From contig NC_083570.1 of assembly GCF_027579695.1 (NCBI RefSeq), positions 98,799,463 through 98,863,462 of the forward strand: 64,000 nucleotides of DNA, in the 5' to 3' direction. The stretch is from Neoarius graeffei. Taxonomy: Eukaryota > Chordata > Actinopteri > Siluriformes > Ariidae. Under the pieces are notes generated by a model that saw only the letters and a program-made list of their open reading frames with translations, had not been told where the DNA came from and searched no databases. A program made the translations under genes and the position numbers. Below are positions 50,150 through 53,948 of this stretch, piece after piece (the stretch's first letter is position 1; each line of letters opens with the position of its first letter).

Positions 50150-53142
50150 GCCCTAACAGTAGAAATGGACATTTTCAGGCGAGTAGCTATTTTTATAACC
50201 ATTCCCTGACCTTTCAAGGTCAACACACTTCTCCCTCATTGGGTTTGTGTGTTTCTTATCTTTCCCATGTGGATGGATGACTAAGGGTATTTGTCCTCTG
50301 TGTCACCTCATATTTGTTCCCCAGTCAATCAGGAAGTCATGGATTACAGCTTGAAAGTTCCTACACACTCCAATCAACTAAAAATACTGTACAATTTAAA
50401 TGGGAAACATGTTTCATTGTGTTCACTATCATTTCCAGGAGTGCCAATAATATTGGCAGATCTATTTTTGTTGAAAATAATTATTTCTTGATGAGAGACT
50501 TGTTTTTCTCTGAATAAATTTATTTCAATTAAAAAGGTTGTAAAAAGTTTTCTCATTTTTTCAGTGTGAAATGAAGCCACTTCATCAAAAGGTGGATTTT
50601 TTTCTAACCCTTTTTACTCGTCTTTATACACGGTGTCAATAATTGTGGAGGGCACTGTATGGATTCAAAAGAAACAGGACATTTCAGATACAAGTATATA
50701 AATATATACTGTTGTGGTCAGAAGTTTACATACAGTGACCTGAATGTCATCTTGGATATGAATGTCATGGCAATATTTGGGCTTTCAGTCATTTCTTTCA
50801 ACTGTTCTTTTTCTGGAGCAGAATGATTGTACAGCATACAATTTTAAAAAACCCACTAAAATTTGTTGCACAAGTTTTAATTTTCTTTGGGTTTTCTGAA
50901 ATCAACACAGGGTCAAAATTATACATATAGCACACCTAATATTTGGGTAAAACATCTCTTCACCTTGAGAAAAGATTCACCTTGACCAAACATTTTTGTT
51001 TACCATGAACAAGCTTCTGGCAGAATTCTGGTTGGATATTTCACGACTCTTCATGGTAGAATTTGTAGAGTTCAATCGATCAATTTTTTTTCTTGGAATG
51101 GACTCGACTTATAAGCACGGTCCATATATTTTCAATAGTGTTGAAGCCAGGACTTGTTTTAAGCTTAATGTGAGCCTGCTTTATCCTCCACAACCAGCTC
51201 TGATGTGTGTTTGGGTTCATTGCCTTGTTGTAACTCAAGTCCCAAGTTTGAGCCCATCTGACCACACAGCTATCCTCCAGAAGGCATTTTTTGTCTGCGT
51301 GGTCAGCTTCAAAATTTAGTTAAGCTTGAAGGTGTCAGTTTTGGAGCAGGGGGTTATTTCTTGGATAGCAGCCTCTTAGTCCATGGTGATCTGAACTGTA
51401 GACAGTGATCCATCAGCTTCCAGTTCATGGCAGGGCTGTGCCATGGTGGTTCCCAGGTTGTTCCTGACCATCCAAACCAATTTCCTTTCATCTGAGGGTG
51501 ACAGTTTGGGTTTTCTTGAAGCAAAGTGGCTTGGCAAAGTGACTTCACCTCACAATAACTTGGATACAATTGTTTGAACTGATCTTGGAATTTGCAGTTG
51601 TTTAGAAATGGCTCCAAGAGGCATTCCGGAGTTGTGTATATCTGCGATCCTCTTTCTCAGATCTGCACTGAGCTCCTTGGACTTTCCCATTTTACTGTGT
51701 GTTGGTCAATCCAATGAGTGCTGTAAACAAAACCTTTTTATGAAGACACAGAGACTAGCTGGAGTCAATCATGATCACTAACCGGAAGTTAAGAGACCCC
51801 GGCCTTGGCAAGATAAAAGACATTTTGGAAGTTTCAGCACCTCTGAATTAATAATCTAAGTGAGCGTATGTACACTTTTGACCCTGTATGTAGAATTTTG
51901 ACCCTGTGTTCATTTCAGAAAACCCAAAGAAAATTAAAACTTGTGCACCAAATTCTAGTGTTTTTTTTATTTTTATTAAAAATGCATGCTGTACAATCAT
52001 TCTGCCACAGAAAAAGAACAGTTCAAAGAAATTACTGAAAGCCCAAATATCGCCAGAACCTTCATATCCAAGGTGACATTCATGTTCCTGTATGTAAACT
52101 TCTGACCACAACTATATATCCTTGTGACAACACAAATGTTCTCTCTTTGTCCCTCTTAGGTGGGTAATCCAACCTTGTGATTGAGTGGGCCAGGTCCACC
52201 TTGCCCACCCCTAGCCAGCTGGGCCCCTTGTAGTCTTAGGCTGCTGGGCCATAGAAGGTTCACGCTGCACGCTGCATGCTGCACGCTGCACGCTACACGC
52301 GTGTAAAGAAAAGTGGACAAACGTAGCATGACTTGCTCTGGGCCATAGAACGGCGTTCACGTTGCACGCTGCACGCTGCACACTTCACGCGTGAAGCGTG
52401 AAATGAACATGCACACTTTTTTCTAGGCGTGAAGATGGAAATTCCAGTCAATGCATGCGGCCACCGCCGCGCCAGCCAATCAGAACGGGTCTAGGGAGAT
52501 AACGCTATGCTTTCAGGGGAAAACTTCAGAAAAAATATAATTGAATGGTATAATTGAAAAATAGTTCTTCATCGGGATTGTCAAGCAGATTATAGAATGT
52601 TCGGTGAAATTCACCACGGGTTTCTCTCAGAAGGAAGTGTTCTCGGCTCCAAATTCTGTTCCTTTTTCTCTTCCTCTGTCTCAGTAAAAGCAGAATGAGG
52701 CAATCGTCGTCATCCGAAGAGTCCATATTGTTGGTTACTCGGTCAAAGTAGAACAGACGCAACACGTGAACATCCAAGCATGAAGTTTAATGGCCCAGGG
52801 TCCAGTTCTTCACGTGAACGTGTAGCGTGCAGCATGCAGCATGCAGCGTGAACCTTCTATGGCCCAGCAGCCTTATAAAAGCAAACAGGCTCAAATTTAA
52901 ACCTGCTCACACAGGTAGATGTCTTACCTCTGTTGTGAATGAAACAGCCATTCTTCACTAAGCAGGCAGAGGCTGTGAAGTGTTGCCCCCAGGCTCAGAG
53001 CGAATATCAAAAGTCCTGACATCTCTCTCATGAGCTCGGAGTCCAACAACCAAATCATCACCAATGCCAGACTGCTCAACACCACCTCACACATCGCTGG
53101 CACACAGCCCCGTGGTCTTGGTACCACACACTCCTCCACCAT
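12974..53142 (-). CDS. sting1: sting1, stimulator of interferon genes (STING/TMEM173), six coding exons, 397 aa
   Basis: STING is the ER-membrane receptor for 2'3'-cGAMP made by cGAS; on binding it moves to the Golgi and recruits TBK1 and IRF3. Six segments with AG/GT borders and compatible phases join to 1194 nt: 215+178+109+230+187+275. The product aligns along its length with human and zebrafish STING as I remember them: N-terminal four-helix membrane part (residues ~18-131), cyclic-dinucleotide domain (~132-325) and tail (326-397). Pocket residues equivalent to human S162, G166, Y167, R232, R238, Y240, E260, T263 and P264 are all present (S156, G160, Y161, R223, R229, Y231, E251, T254, P255). 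No stop or frameshift was seen. Coordinates give the whole coding span; the exons are listed separately. The start is the ATG at 53142 in the context AAGATGG, matching the zebrafish N-terminus. Introns are 4.9-11.9 kb and full of transposons. The identity is firm; the 5' UTR and promoter are not resolved. Confidence 0.96.
13581..14257. mobile_element. MITE with TTAA flanks (piggyBac-like)
   Basis: Ends aggagaactgaag and cttcagtcctcct are inverted copies, and TTAA stands directly outside each (13577-13580 and 14258-14261), as expected for piggyBac-type insertion. No transposase. It lies in sting1 intron 5, inside another fish repeat that reads from about 13530 on to about 14460. Confidence 0.75.
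14600..14643 (-). repeat. SINE head fragment
   Basis: gctaaccactgcaccactgtgcc is the reverse complement of the SINE head. Only about 44 bp remain. Confidence 0.55.
16125..17051 (+). CDS. LINE ORF1 protein, L1-type RNA-binding chaperone (308 aa)
   Basis: L1-type ORF1 proteins form coiled-coil trimers that coat the element RNA and help reverse transcription. Residues about 25-130 are a heptad-rich, charged stretch ([38 protein letters not shown]), consistent with a coiled coil. Then [15 protein letters not shown] starts the RRM-like domain, and the C-terminal domain follows ([35 protein letters not shown]). The ATG at 16125 is the first in frame; one at 16131 is equally possible. No frameshift. 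ORF2 begins 431 bases downstream. Confidence 0.9.
   Translation: MSMARNLRQYSYTPGRKTANSKQASMEDLKTEVLASLKDDISTLIRSELKDILTGEFSAVKSEIQAVKTEVVNSVSRLRTDLETVTTKMADMEHSLTTCSDDVTTLQATVEQLQANVLDLQQKCMDMEGRMRRSNIRILNVPEEAGTGDPSFVTQLLKEAFDLDKDVLVDRSHRLGRASSSKKSKPTRENSPTASQEKPRAIIAKLHYYQDCVDILRRAKERGDGLRYGGVSISIFPDYPPAVARARSAFNEVKQLLRGREDARYGVKFPAKLCITFKGTKKEFLDPRKAMSYVKSTILVEDRLVSSE
17483..21316 (+). CDS. LINE ORF2 protein, endonuclease and reverse transcriptase (1277 aa)
   Basis: Carries out target-primed reverse transcription. The N-terminal AP-endonuclease-like domain has SWNVKSLN (N20), LQETHL (E49), IYAPNW, GDLN (D151, N153) and SDHAPL (D237, H238). The reverse transcriptase domain has [32 protein letters not shown] (D607), [13 protein letters not shown] and YADD (707-710; catalytic D709, D710). 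Near the C-terminus [18 protein letters not shown] gives a CCHC cluster (C1140, C1143, H1152, C1157), typical of L1-type ORF2. No stop or frameshift was found and all catalytic residues are present, so the protein may be functional. The closest relatives by my reading are fish L1/Tx1 elements. Confidence 0.93.
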   Translation: MANTLLRGNTGCPVNFVSWNVKSLNHPVKRKKVLSHLSQLNAGLAFLQETHLRQCDHSKLRGTWIGQLYHSNFNSKSRGTAILINKNVPFVMSKVEADNYGRYVIVTGRLYETPVVLANIYAPNWDDESFFSSFFSRLPDINSHYLILAGDLNCAFSHLDRSSTRMVPQTRASQTIDLFLQTYGITDVWRFQNPNSRCYSFFSHVHKTFSRIDYFLMDNRLLPIVSKCEYQAIIISDHAPLLMTLDIPTSQDVYRPWRLNNLWLSDQCFVDFISSEISSFMENNKTPGMSSSTIWESMKAYLRGQIISYCAQKKKGETAYLKKLTEDILHVDRLLAQAPSPDLYKHRLMLQTEFNLLSSKYITNLLNKSHHKIYEHGEKIGTILAHQLRQRSAAQSITEISDETGNKHINHLEINQTFHRFYSRLYSSESHQDKNLFQSFFHNLDIPSVQKQVASELDEPFTEEEFCFAVKTMQNGKCPGPDGFPSEFLKKFSKELAPLLLSVFEESFTAGSLPPTMRQAVISLIPKKDKDPLICGSYRPISLLNVDNKILAKMLALRLERILPSLISEDQTGFIKNRQLSSNVRRLLNILYNSSPSKSKEVLISLDAEKAFDRVEMDYLFFILERFGFGPQFIQWIKVLYFLPMAAVRTNNNLSPFFNLQRGTRQGCPLSPLLFALTIEPLAIALRSNTDIKGVLRGGLEHKVSLYADDMLIYMSDPEESLPKMLEVLHSFGRISGYKVNMQKSELMPIDPSYQLTTNQSFSIKICTHKFRYLGIWITRRFKDLYEANFAPLLKSLKTDLSRWNLLPLSLGGRINIVKMNIMPRFLFVFQCLPIFLTKSFFGNINKLISGFIWNGKNPRIRKEVLQRHKQHGGFSLPNFQYYYWATNIKNILFWIHSATYENCPSWLQLEIASCKQVSLHAIACSKIPLAEPMSKFCSNPIVKHTFKIWAQFRRAFSLFDMSKNAPLVGNNMFTPSINDNAFKVWSERGLKTIKDLYVGGVFGSFEYFQTQNRIPSTHFYRYLQLRSFVSTHFPSFPSPQTDSLLDTLIKILPQFKETIGTVYGVLNTSNLEQLTVLKSKWEEELDTNISDTQWQSALKNIHSSSICLKHAVIQFKVFHRLHWSKTRLARIMPNIDPTCDRCKVEPATLVHMFWSCPKLFEFWNSIFVFLSKALNVDIEPSPLVSIFGVAPEELSGIGDYGKIVIAFTTLIARRIILMKWKDKSPPTFKHWINDVMQYLTLEDIRFHIQGNSLKFCYIWQPVLTLVGKLDSNDIVM
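21679..22211. mobile_element. Tc1-type MITE, 533 bp
   Basis: Ends cactaccgttcaaaagtttg and caaaacttttgaacggtagtg are inverted copies. TA is on the left; the right flank has been altered by the adjoining (GT)(TA)n run. No coding capacity. Confidence 0.8.
22208..22312. repeat. Compound (GT)n(TA)n(CA)n microsatellite
   Basis: Runs of gt, ta (about 22218-22256), ca (22257-22280) and cata at the right end of the MITE. Confidence 0.9.
22938..23234. repeat. Near-perfect palindrome with about 140-bp arms
   Basis: The left arm (cagctagcaagagaac...tgcaaatttgg, to about 23080) is repeated inverted from about 23096 (ccaaatttgcatatta...ttttactagctg). The spacer is about 16 bp around tccaatcagaggc. The inner 90 bp of each arm differ at only a few positions. 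Sequence of this kind suggests a snap-back element inserted in the hAT. Confidence 0.85.
23553..23740. repeat. GC-rich minisatellite, period about 43 bp, 4-5 units
   Basis: Unit gggactgaaaatcataattt followed by about 23 GC-rich bases (gtgggcgcgggtgggggca). Units vary in the GC-rich half. Confidence 0.75.
24080..25027. mobile_element. Probable terminal-inverted-repeat element with a second one nested inside
   Basis: taaagctacggtcaccctaca at the left and tgtagtgtgaccagggccta at the right are imperfect inverted copies. Inside, gacccagtcattatgg...ctgatttgagc (from about 24250) is mirrored by gctcaaatcagcat...cataatgactgggtc (to about 24602), about 60 bp of inverted sequence. No coding capacity. 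The right edge is about 125 bp from sting1 coding exon 5. Confidence 0.55.
25152..25338 (-). CDS. sting1: sting1 fifth coding exon (residues 245-306)
   Basis: Acceptor CGTCCCCAG|CCG; donor GATG|GTGGGT; 187 nt, from phase 0 to phase 1. Codes [20 protein letters not shown], with pocket residues E251, T254 and P255 (human E260, T263, P264), then the helix running to [12 protein letters not shown]. The frame stays open past the donor into the intron, but joining to the next exon restores the family sequence DPHYLS. Confidence 0.95.
26034..27621 (-). mobile_element. Tc1-like transposon, 1588 bp, both ends present
   Basis: Termini cagtgccttgcaaaagtatt and aatacttttgcaaggcactg are perfect inverted copies flanked by TA. 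The inverted similarity extends further in (aaaaacttttaagttcgtgg). It carries a damaged transposase gene on the minus strand and lies in sting1 intron 4. Confidence 0.93.
26252..27246 (-). pseudogene. Tc1-like transposase, frame broken
   Basis: The N-terminal 125 codons (27246-26869) encode the paired-like DNA-binding domain: [19 protein letters not shown] and [18 protein letters not shown]. The rest (26842-26252) has the DDE core: [22 protein letters not shown] and LNPIEHLW, so D, D and E are all kept, and it ends in AAKGGSTKY. The halves are out of frame around 26845-26890, where about 30-60 bases usually found after GRVARRK appear lost or scrambled. Confidence 0.9.
27630..28700. other. Repeat-like intronic sequence with internal inverted segments
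   Basis: ttctctccacattcactgga (about 27701) and tccagtgaatgtggatagaa (about 28089) are inverted copies, and related blocks around agataaacgtcatat recur at about 28150, 28215 and 28415. Probably an old transposon; boundaries unclear. No coding exon seen. Confidence 0.4.
28706..29078 (+). repeat. tRNA-headed SINE
   Basis: Full-length copy beginning gggcggcacggtggtgtagt, with B box gggttcgagccccg and a short tail gataataagatgag. Lies in sting1 intron 4. Confidence 0.88.
29373..31663. mobile_element. Terminal-inverted-repeat element of unknown superfamily, about 2.3 kb
   Basis: cctcactcacaacccacc (29373-29390) and ggcgggttgtgagtgagg (31646-31663) are inverted copies with one mismatch. No clear target duplication was found. 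Inside, from 29847, atgggacccaagaagaagcg starts a short frame [11 protein letters not shown] that stops at once; another frame gives an acidic stretch ([18 protein letters not shown]), perhaps a relic of an element-encoded or captured exon. A hAT element (30479-31313) is inserted in it. Confidence 0.55.
30479..31313. mobile_element. hAT-type non-autonomous transposon, 835 bp
   Basis: Termini cagggctttgaa and tttcaaagccctg, with a perfect 8-bp duplication gtagaaag (30471-30478, 31314-31321). Long inverted sub-terminal stretches are rich in ggaacgaaa/ccggttc motifs. No transposase. Confidence 0.9.
31900..32833 (+). pseudogene. Non-LTR [20 protein letters not shown] C-terminal relic
   Basis: A YADD catalytic box (codons at about 32067) precedes the 237-codon frame from 32120: [41 protein letters not shown]-like [11 protein letters not shown] and [16 protein letters not shown]. 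This is the thumb and post-RT region of a non-LTR element unlike the L1 and L2 copies here; I cannot name the clade with certainty. The 5' part is frameshifted or absent. Confidence 0.7.
33068..33297 (-). CDS. sting1: sting1 fourth coding exon (completes E168, residues 169-244)
   Basis: Acceptor TCTTCATAG|AG; donor CAAGAG|GTGAGG; 230 nt, ending in phase 0. Contains the core strand LYILLPL, the conserved NIRFHQNLP, and [10 protein letters not shown], which gives lid and pocket residues R223, R229 and Y231 (human R232, R238, Y240). Confidence 0.95.
33453..33745 (+). repeat. SINE of the main head with an alternative 3' tail
   Basis: Head and body as in the main family up to ctctaaattg, then a different tail: gatcaagcttggagagggat, ggctctgccaagattaaatg, ccctagacacaccaatgatg. 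The same tail occurs inverted at 46519-46640. Confidence 0.75.
34195..35950 (+). mobile_element. L2-clade LINE, 5'-truncated
   Basis: The reverse transcriptase and C-terminal part of ORF2 are followed by a 3' UTR ending tgctatataaataaacttgcc with (TTGCC)n repeats, the typical L2-type 3' end. The 5' end, including the endonuclease, is missing. Plus orientation, antisense to sting1, in intron 3. Confidence 0.88.
34289..35657 (+). pseudogene. L2-type reverse transcriptase, one frameshift
   Basis: 34289-34990 encodes [59 protein letters not shown] and [10 protein letters not shown] (catalytic box from 34826). The frame shifts by one near 34975-34990 and goes on to 35657 with [27 protein letters not shown] and [20 protein letters not shown]. 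Motif order and wording are those of L2/CR1-type elements. Only the C-terminal half of ORF2 remains. Confidence 0.88.
35951..36539. other. Repeat sequence rich in gaccttgacc motifs, left part
   Basis: Blocks such as ggtcaaggtcattgctaaa, ataacttgaaaacggttaga and aacatataggaagtcatata recur at about 36180, 36480 and 38215-38420. It continues at 38149-38420, so the Tc1 at 36540-38148 was inserted into it. No coding exon. Confidence 0.55.
36540..38148 (-). mobile_element. Tc1-like transposon, 1609 bp (copy 1 of 2)
   Basis: Termini cagtggtgcttgaaagtttg and caaactttcaagcaccactg are perfect inverted copies, flanked by TA. Same family and orientation as 40330-41926. Transposase pieces: 37859-37581 ([37 protein letters not shown]) and 37347-37066 ([12 protein letters not shown], in which the first catalytic Asp position reads N). 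Multiple frameshifts; inactive. Confidence 0.92.
38975..39083 (-). CDS. sting1: sting1 third coding exon (residues 132-167)
   Basis: A 109-nt exon coding [12 protein letters not shown]... and the signature [18 protein letters not shown], the dimer-interface helix with pocket residues S156, G160 and Y161. Acceptor CTCTCAG|GGC; donor CCAG|GTACAC; it ends in phase 1. The acceptor's pyrimidine tract is a (CT)n microsatellite directly upstream (39086-39104). The length is not a multiple of three, so skipping the exon would break the frame. Same-family Tc1 elements lie on either side. Confidence 0.95.
39086..39104. repeat. (GA)n microsatellite forming the splice-acceptor tract of sting1 coding exon 3
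   Basis: About nine GA units, read as (CT)n on the gene strand, ending directly at the CAG acceptor. Confidence 0.9.
39320..39855. mobile_element. Tc1-type MITE, about 536 bp
   Basis: Ends cactgtacggccaaaagttt and actttcgaccatatagtg are imperfect inverted copies; TA on the left. No transposase frame. A (GATA)n run follows at 39866-39914. Confidence 0.75.
39866..39914. repeat. (GATA)n microsatellite
   Basis: Twelve tandem atag/gata units. Confidence 0.95.
40330..41926 (-). mobile_element. Tc1-like transposon, 1597 bp (copy 2 of 2)
   Basis: Same family as 36540-38148; ends cactggtacttgaaagtttg and caaactttcaagcaccactg, flanked by TA. Together the copies bracket sting1 coding exon 3. Confidence 0.92.
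40550..41637 (-). pseudogene. Tc1-like transposase, nearly complete but dead
   Basis: 41637-40933 covers the DNA-binding domain ([44 protein letters not shown]) and the first catalytic site ([12 protein letters not shown], then [19 protein letters not shown]). The frame is then lost. 40852-40550 has the rest: [10 protein letters not shown], where the expected catalytic Asp of QQDNDPKH is Asn, and LNPIEMLW with its Glu. The frameshift and the D-to-N change both inactivate it. Confidence 0.9.
42080..42330. mobile_element. Fragment of a Tc1-like element
   Basis: gtgttgagccaccctgagctgttagaacag and neighbouring text resemble the antisense of a fish Tc1-type transposase region. No terminal repeats; boundaries uncertain. 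Confidence 0.35.
42424..42977. mobile_element. Tc1-type MITE, 554 bp, complete
   Basis: Inverted ends cagtactgtgtaaaagtctt and aagacttttgcacagtactg. This is the complete member of the family seen broken at 2594-4795 and 48051-48420. Confidence 0.85.
43240..43474. mobile_element. MITE, second copy of the 1313-1564 family
   Basis: Starts cactgtcagaaatagggc and has the same cctggggctcattattgga and aaaggtaca blocks in opposite orientation. The right end is truncated by about a dozen bases. Confidence 0.65.
43978..44155 (-). CDS. sting1: sting1 second coding exon (residues 73-131)
   Basis: Acceptor TCTATCAG|G and donor CTG|GTAAAG. The first base completes R72; the remaining 59 codons begin [13 protein letters not shown] and end LLLKTLGVL in phase 0. 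It supplies membrane helices 3 and 4 and the connector. C84 matches the palmitoylated human C88. The position of human C91 is serine here, and from memory zebrafish also lacks that cysteine. Confidence 0.94.
44332..44684 (-). repeat. tRNA-headed SINE
   Basis: (CCAT)n-type tail at the left, head ccactacaccacccca at the right. Diverged: fewer identities to the other copies than the average here. Forms an inverted pair with 44853-45204, 168 bp away, about 180 bp from sting1 coding exon 2. Confidence 0.82.
44853..45204 (+). repeat. tRNA-headed SINE with internal deletions
   Basis: Head gggcggcacggtggtgtagt; about ten bases missing in the ttctccccgtgt segment and in gtgaatgtgagtgtgaatgg; tail atgatatgagatgagatgag. 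Confidence 0.85.
45411..45757 (-). repeat. SINE with a third kind of 3' tail
   Basis: The right part (45590-45757) is the usual body and head inverted. The left part is different: cagctgctcccgttaggggt, cgccacagtggatctgttcc, ggatgcccttccggacgcaa. The join is at about 45585. Confidence 0.7.
45758..46518. other. Intronic stretch, nothing recognised
   Basis: No exon, terminal repeats or known repeat was seen in sting1 intron 1 between these SINEs. Confidence 0.4.
46519..46831 (-). repeat. SINE with the alternative tail of 33453-33745
   Basis: Inverted copy: tail caccaatgatgacattttaa, cagagcccatcccttgccaa, gcttgat, then body and head ending ccactgcaccaccatgccacc. Confidence 0.75.
46868..47045 (-). 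repeat. Fish SINE, second family
   Basis: aatggcatttagcagacact, cttatccagagtgac and ccttgctcaagggcacttca are the inverse of the elements at 178-338. Boundaries approximate. Confidence 0.5.
47077..47404 (+). repeat. tRNA-headed SINE, diverged
   Basis: Head ggtggcacagtggtgtagtg, with several short deletions in the body and tail aataatggatggatga. The preceding gattcattttca also precedes the copy at 47816, so the two may be linked by a local duplication. Confidence 0.8.
47816..48000 (+). repeat. tRNA-headed SINE, 3'-truncated
   Basis: Head and first half of body, ending at ggtagctctaaac. Shares with 47077-47404 the upstream gattcattttcaggtggca and the missing tctcc in the body, which points to duplication of one locus. 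Confidence 0.75.
48051..48420. mobile_element. Tc1-type MITE, truncated by a SINE
   Basis: Left end cagtactgtgtaaaagtctt with TA before it. Colinear with 42424-42840 until the SINE at 48421 begins; a few bases (aatgtagaagtc) reappear after that SINE. Confidence 0.75.
48421..48801 (-). repeat. tRNA-headed SINE with (CCAT)n tail
   Basis: catccatccatccatccatt start, head accaccatgccacc end; full length. Inserted in the MITE at 48051. Confidence 0.88.
48815..49188 (-). repeat. tRNA-headed SINE
   Basis: tcatctcatctcattatctc start, accaccgtgccgcccc end; short duplication aagtctc at both edges. In tandem orientation with the previous SINE. Confidence 0.88.
49195..50658 (-). mobile_element. Degraded Tc1-like transposon
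   Basis: The right end reads gtgtcaataattgtggagggcactgta; the matching left end was not found. A transposase piece at 49559-49374 reads [20 protein letters not shown] and ends [14 protein letters not shown] (second catalytic Asp region, HT lost). A SINE fragment (50019-50121) and an (ATT)n run (50122-50150) interrupt it. Confidence 0.7.
50019..50121 (-). repeat. SINE 3'-end fragment followed by (ATT)n
   Basis: ctcattatctctagccgctt to ggtacaccctggacaag is the tail part of the SINE; the remainder is replaced by a tat/att run. Confidence 0.8.
50709..52114 (-). mobile_element. Tc1-like transposon relic, about 1.4 kb
   Basis: Ends ctgttgtggtcagaagttta and taaacttctgaccacaact are inverted copies. 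Minus-strand transposase debris at 51617-51080 ([20 protein letters not shown] and others), with many frameshifts. Same family as the fragments at 3049-4050. Confidence 0.8.
52239..52872 (-). mobile_element. PIF/Harbinger-like non-autonomous element, 634 bp
   Basis: Perfect termini ggctgctgggccatagaagg and ccttctatggcccagcagcc, flanked by TTA on both sides (52236-52238, 52873-52875), as expected of PIF/Harbinger. Sub-terminal cacgctgcacgctgc tandem motifs occur on both sides. The right edge is 54 bp from the splice donor of sting1 coding exon 1. Confidence 0.85.
52526..52777 (-). pseudogene. N-terminal remnant of a Harbinger-type transposase (83 codons)
   Basis: [20 protein letters not shown], then [20 protein letters not shown] and [14 protein letters not shown], resembles the N-terminal region before the DDE core in PIF/Harbinger transposases. 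The catalytic part is absent. Assignment by motif resemblance only. Confidence 0.6.
52928..53142 (-). CDS. sting1: sting1 first coding exon (residues 1-71, plus two bases of R72)
   Basis: Encodes the N-terminus and the first two membrane helices (about residues 18-34 and 43-61), ending in the conserved stretch [13 protein letters not shown]. The donor is AG|GTAAGA at 52927. The exon ends two bases into codon 72, and the next exon starts with the G that completes AGG. The reading frame stays open upstream for 20 codons, but family alignment favours the ATG at 53142. A possible acceptor (ACACAG) lies at about 53149, six bases upstream of the ATG, so this may be exon 2 behind a non-coding exon 1 that I did not find. 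Confidence 0.93.
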
Positions 53143-53148
53143 CTTCAC

Positions 53149-53948
53149 CTGTGTCTGAACACAATTAATACAATCACTCCACAGTGCCATGAGGAATGTC
53201 AAAATCCATATTCATGCTACATGGCCAAATGTCATCTGTTTCCACCTGTCCAACAGGATTCTGCTGTATTACTAAATGAAATAAAAACAAACCACATACT
53301 GTATGTCCTAACTTGTTCTGCAGGTCTGATCTACTTTAAAAAGAAACACTATCTGTGTAAAACACAGATGTTGAAACACTAATGGTTAACAAGCAATATT
53401 GATGGCTACTGGCGTTGGCTACTGGATTACTGAGTTAAAGAAATGAAAAGAAAAACTGCACCATGAAATACATTAAATGTGTTTATGTCAAAATATGTGT
53501 GATGTGCTTGGCAATTCTGGCACTAAATTGTTGTATGGTGATGATCGAAATCTTCTGTTCATGTTGATTTAAGCGTGCATTGTGATGATTTTATACTCAG
53601 ACTGAAGAACTATTCAGGGTTGGCTGCGAGTTGTGCACAAATGAGCAGTTTGGCTAAAAAATAAGGTCTCAGTTATGCACAAGTCTGAACTTGCATAAAC
53701 TGTAAGCCCATTCCCCTTGTGCAATATCTCCTCCAGTGAGGAACAGTATTAAGTCCAATAAAGCATTAGATGTTTATTTCACTGCTTACCATATACTTAT
53801 TCATACATCATATATAAGTCTAGATCAATATATAATGGATGGATGGAAGGAAACTGGTTCCTGTTTTTATGTTACATAATATGACATTTAACAACAAAAA
53901 CTATTTCCTTCTTCAGTTTGCATTTTCTAACCCTGATTTTTTTTAGGG
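53149..53948. other. Upstream flank or first intron of sting1, nothing recognised
   Basis: AT-rich. No TATA box with a convincing exon, no interferon-stimulated element and no known repeat could be assigned. A non-coding first exon could be here or beyond the minisatellite. Confidence 0.4.
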
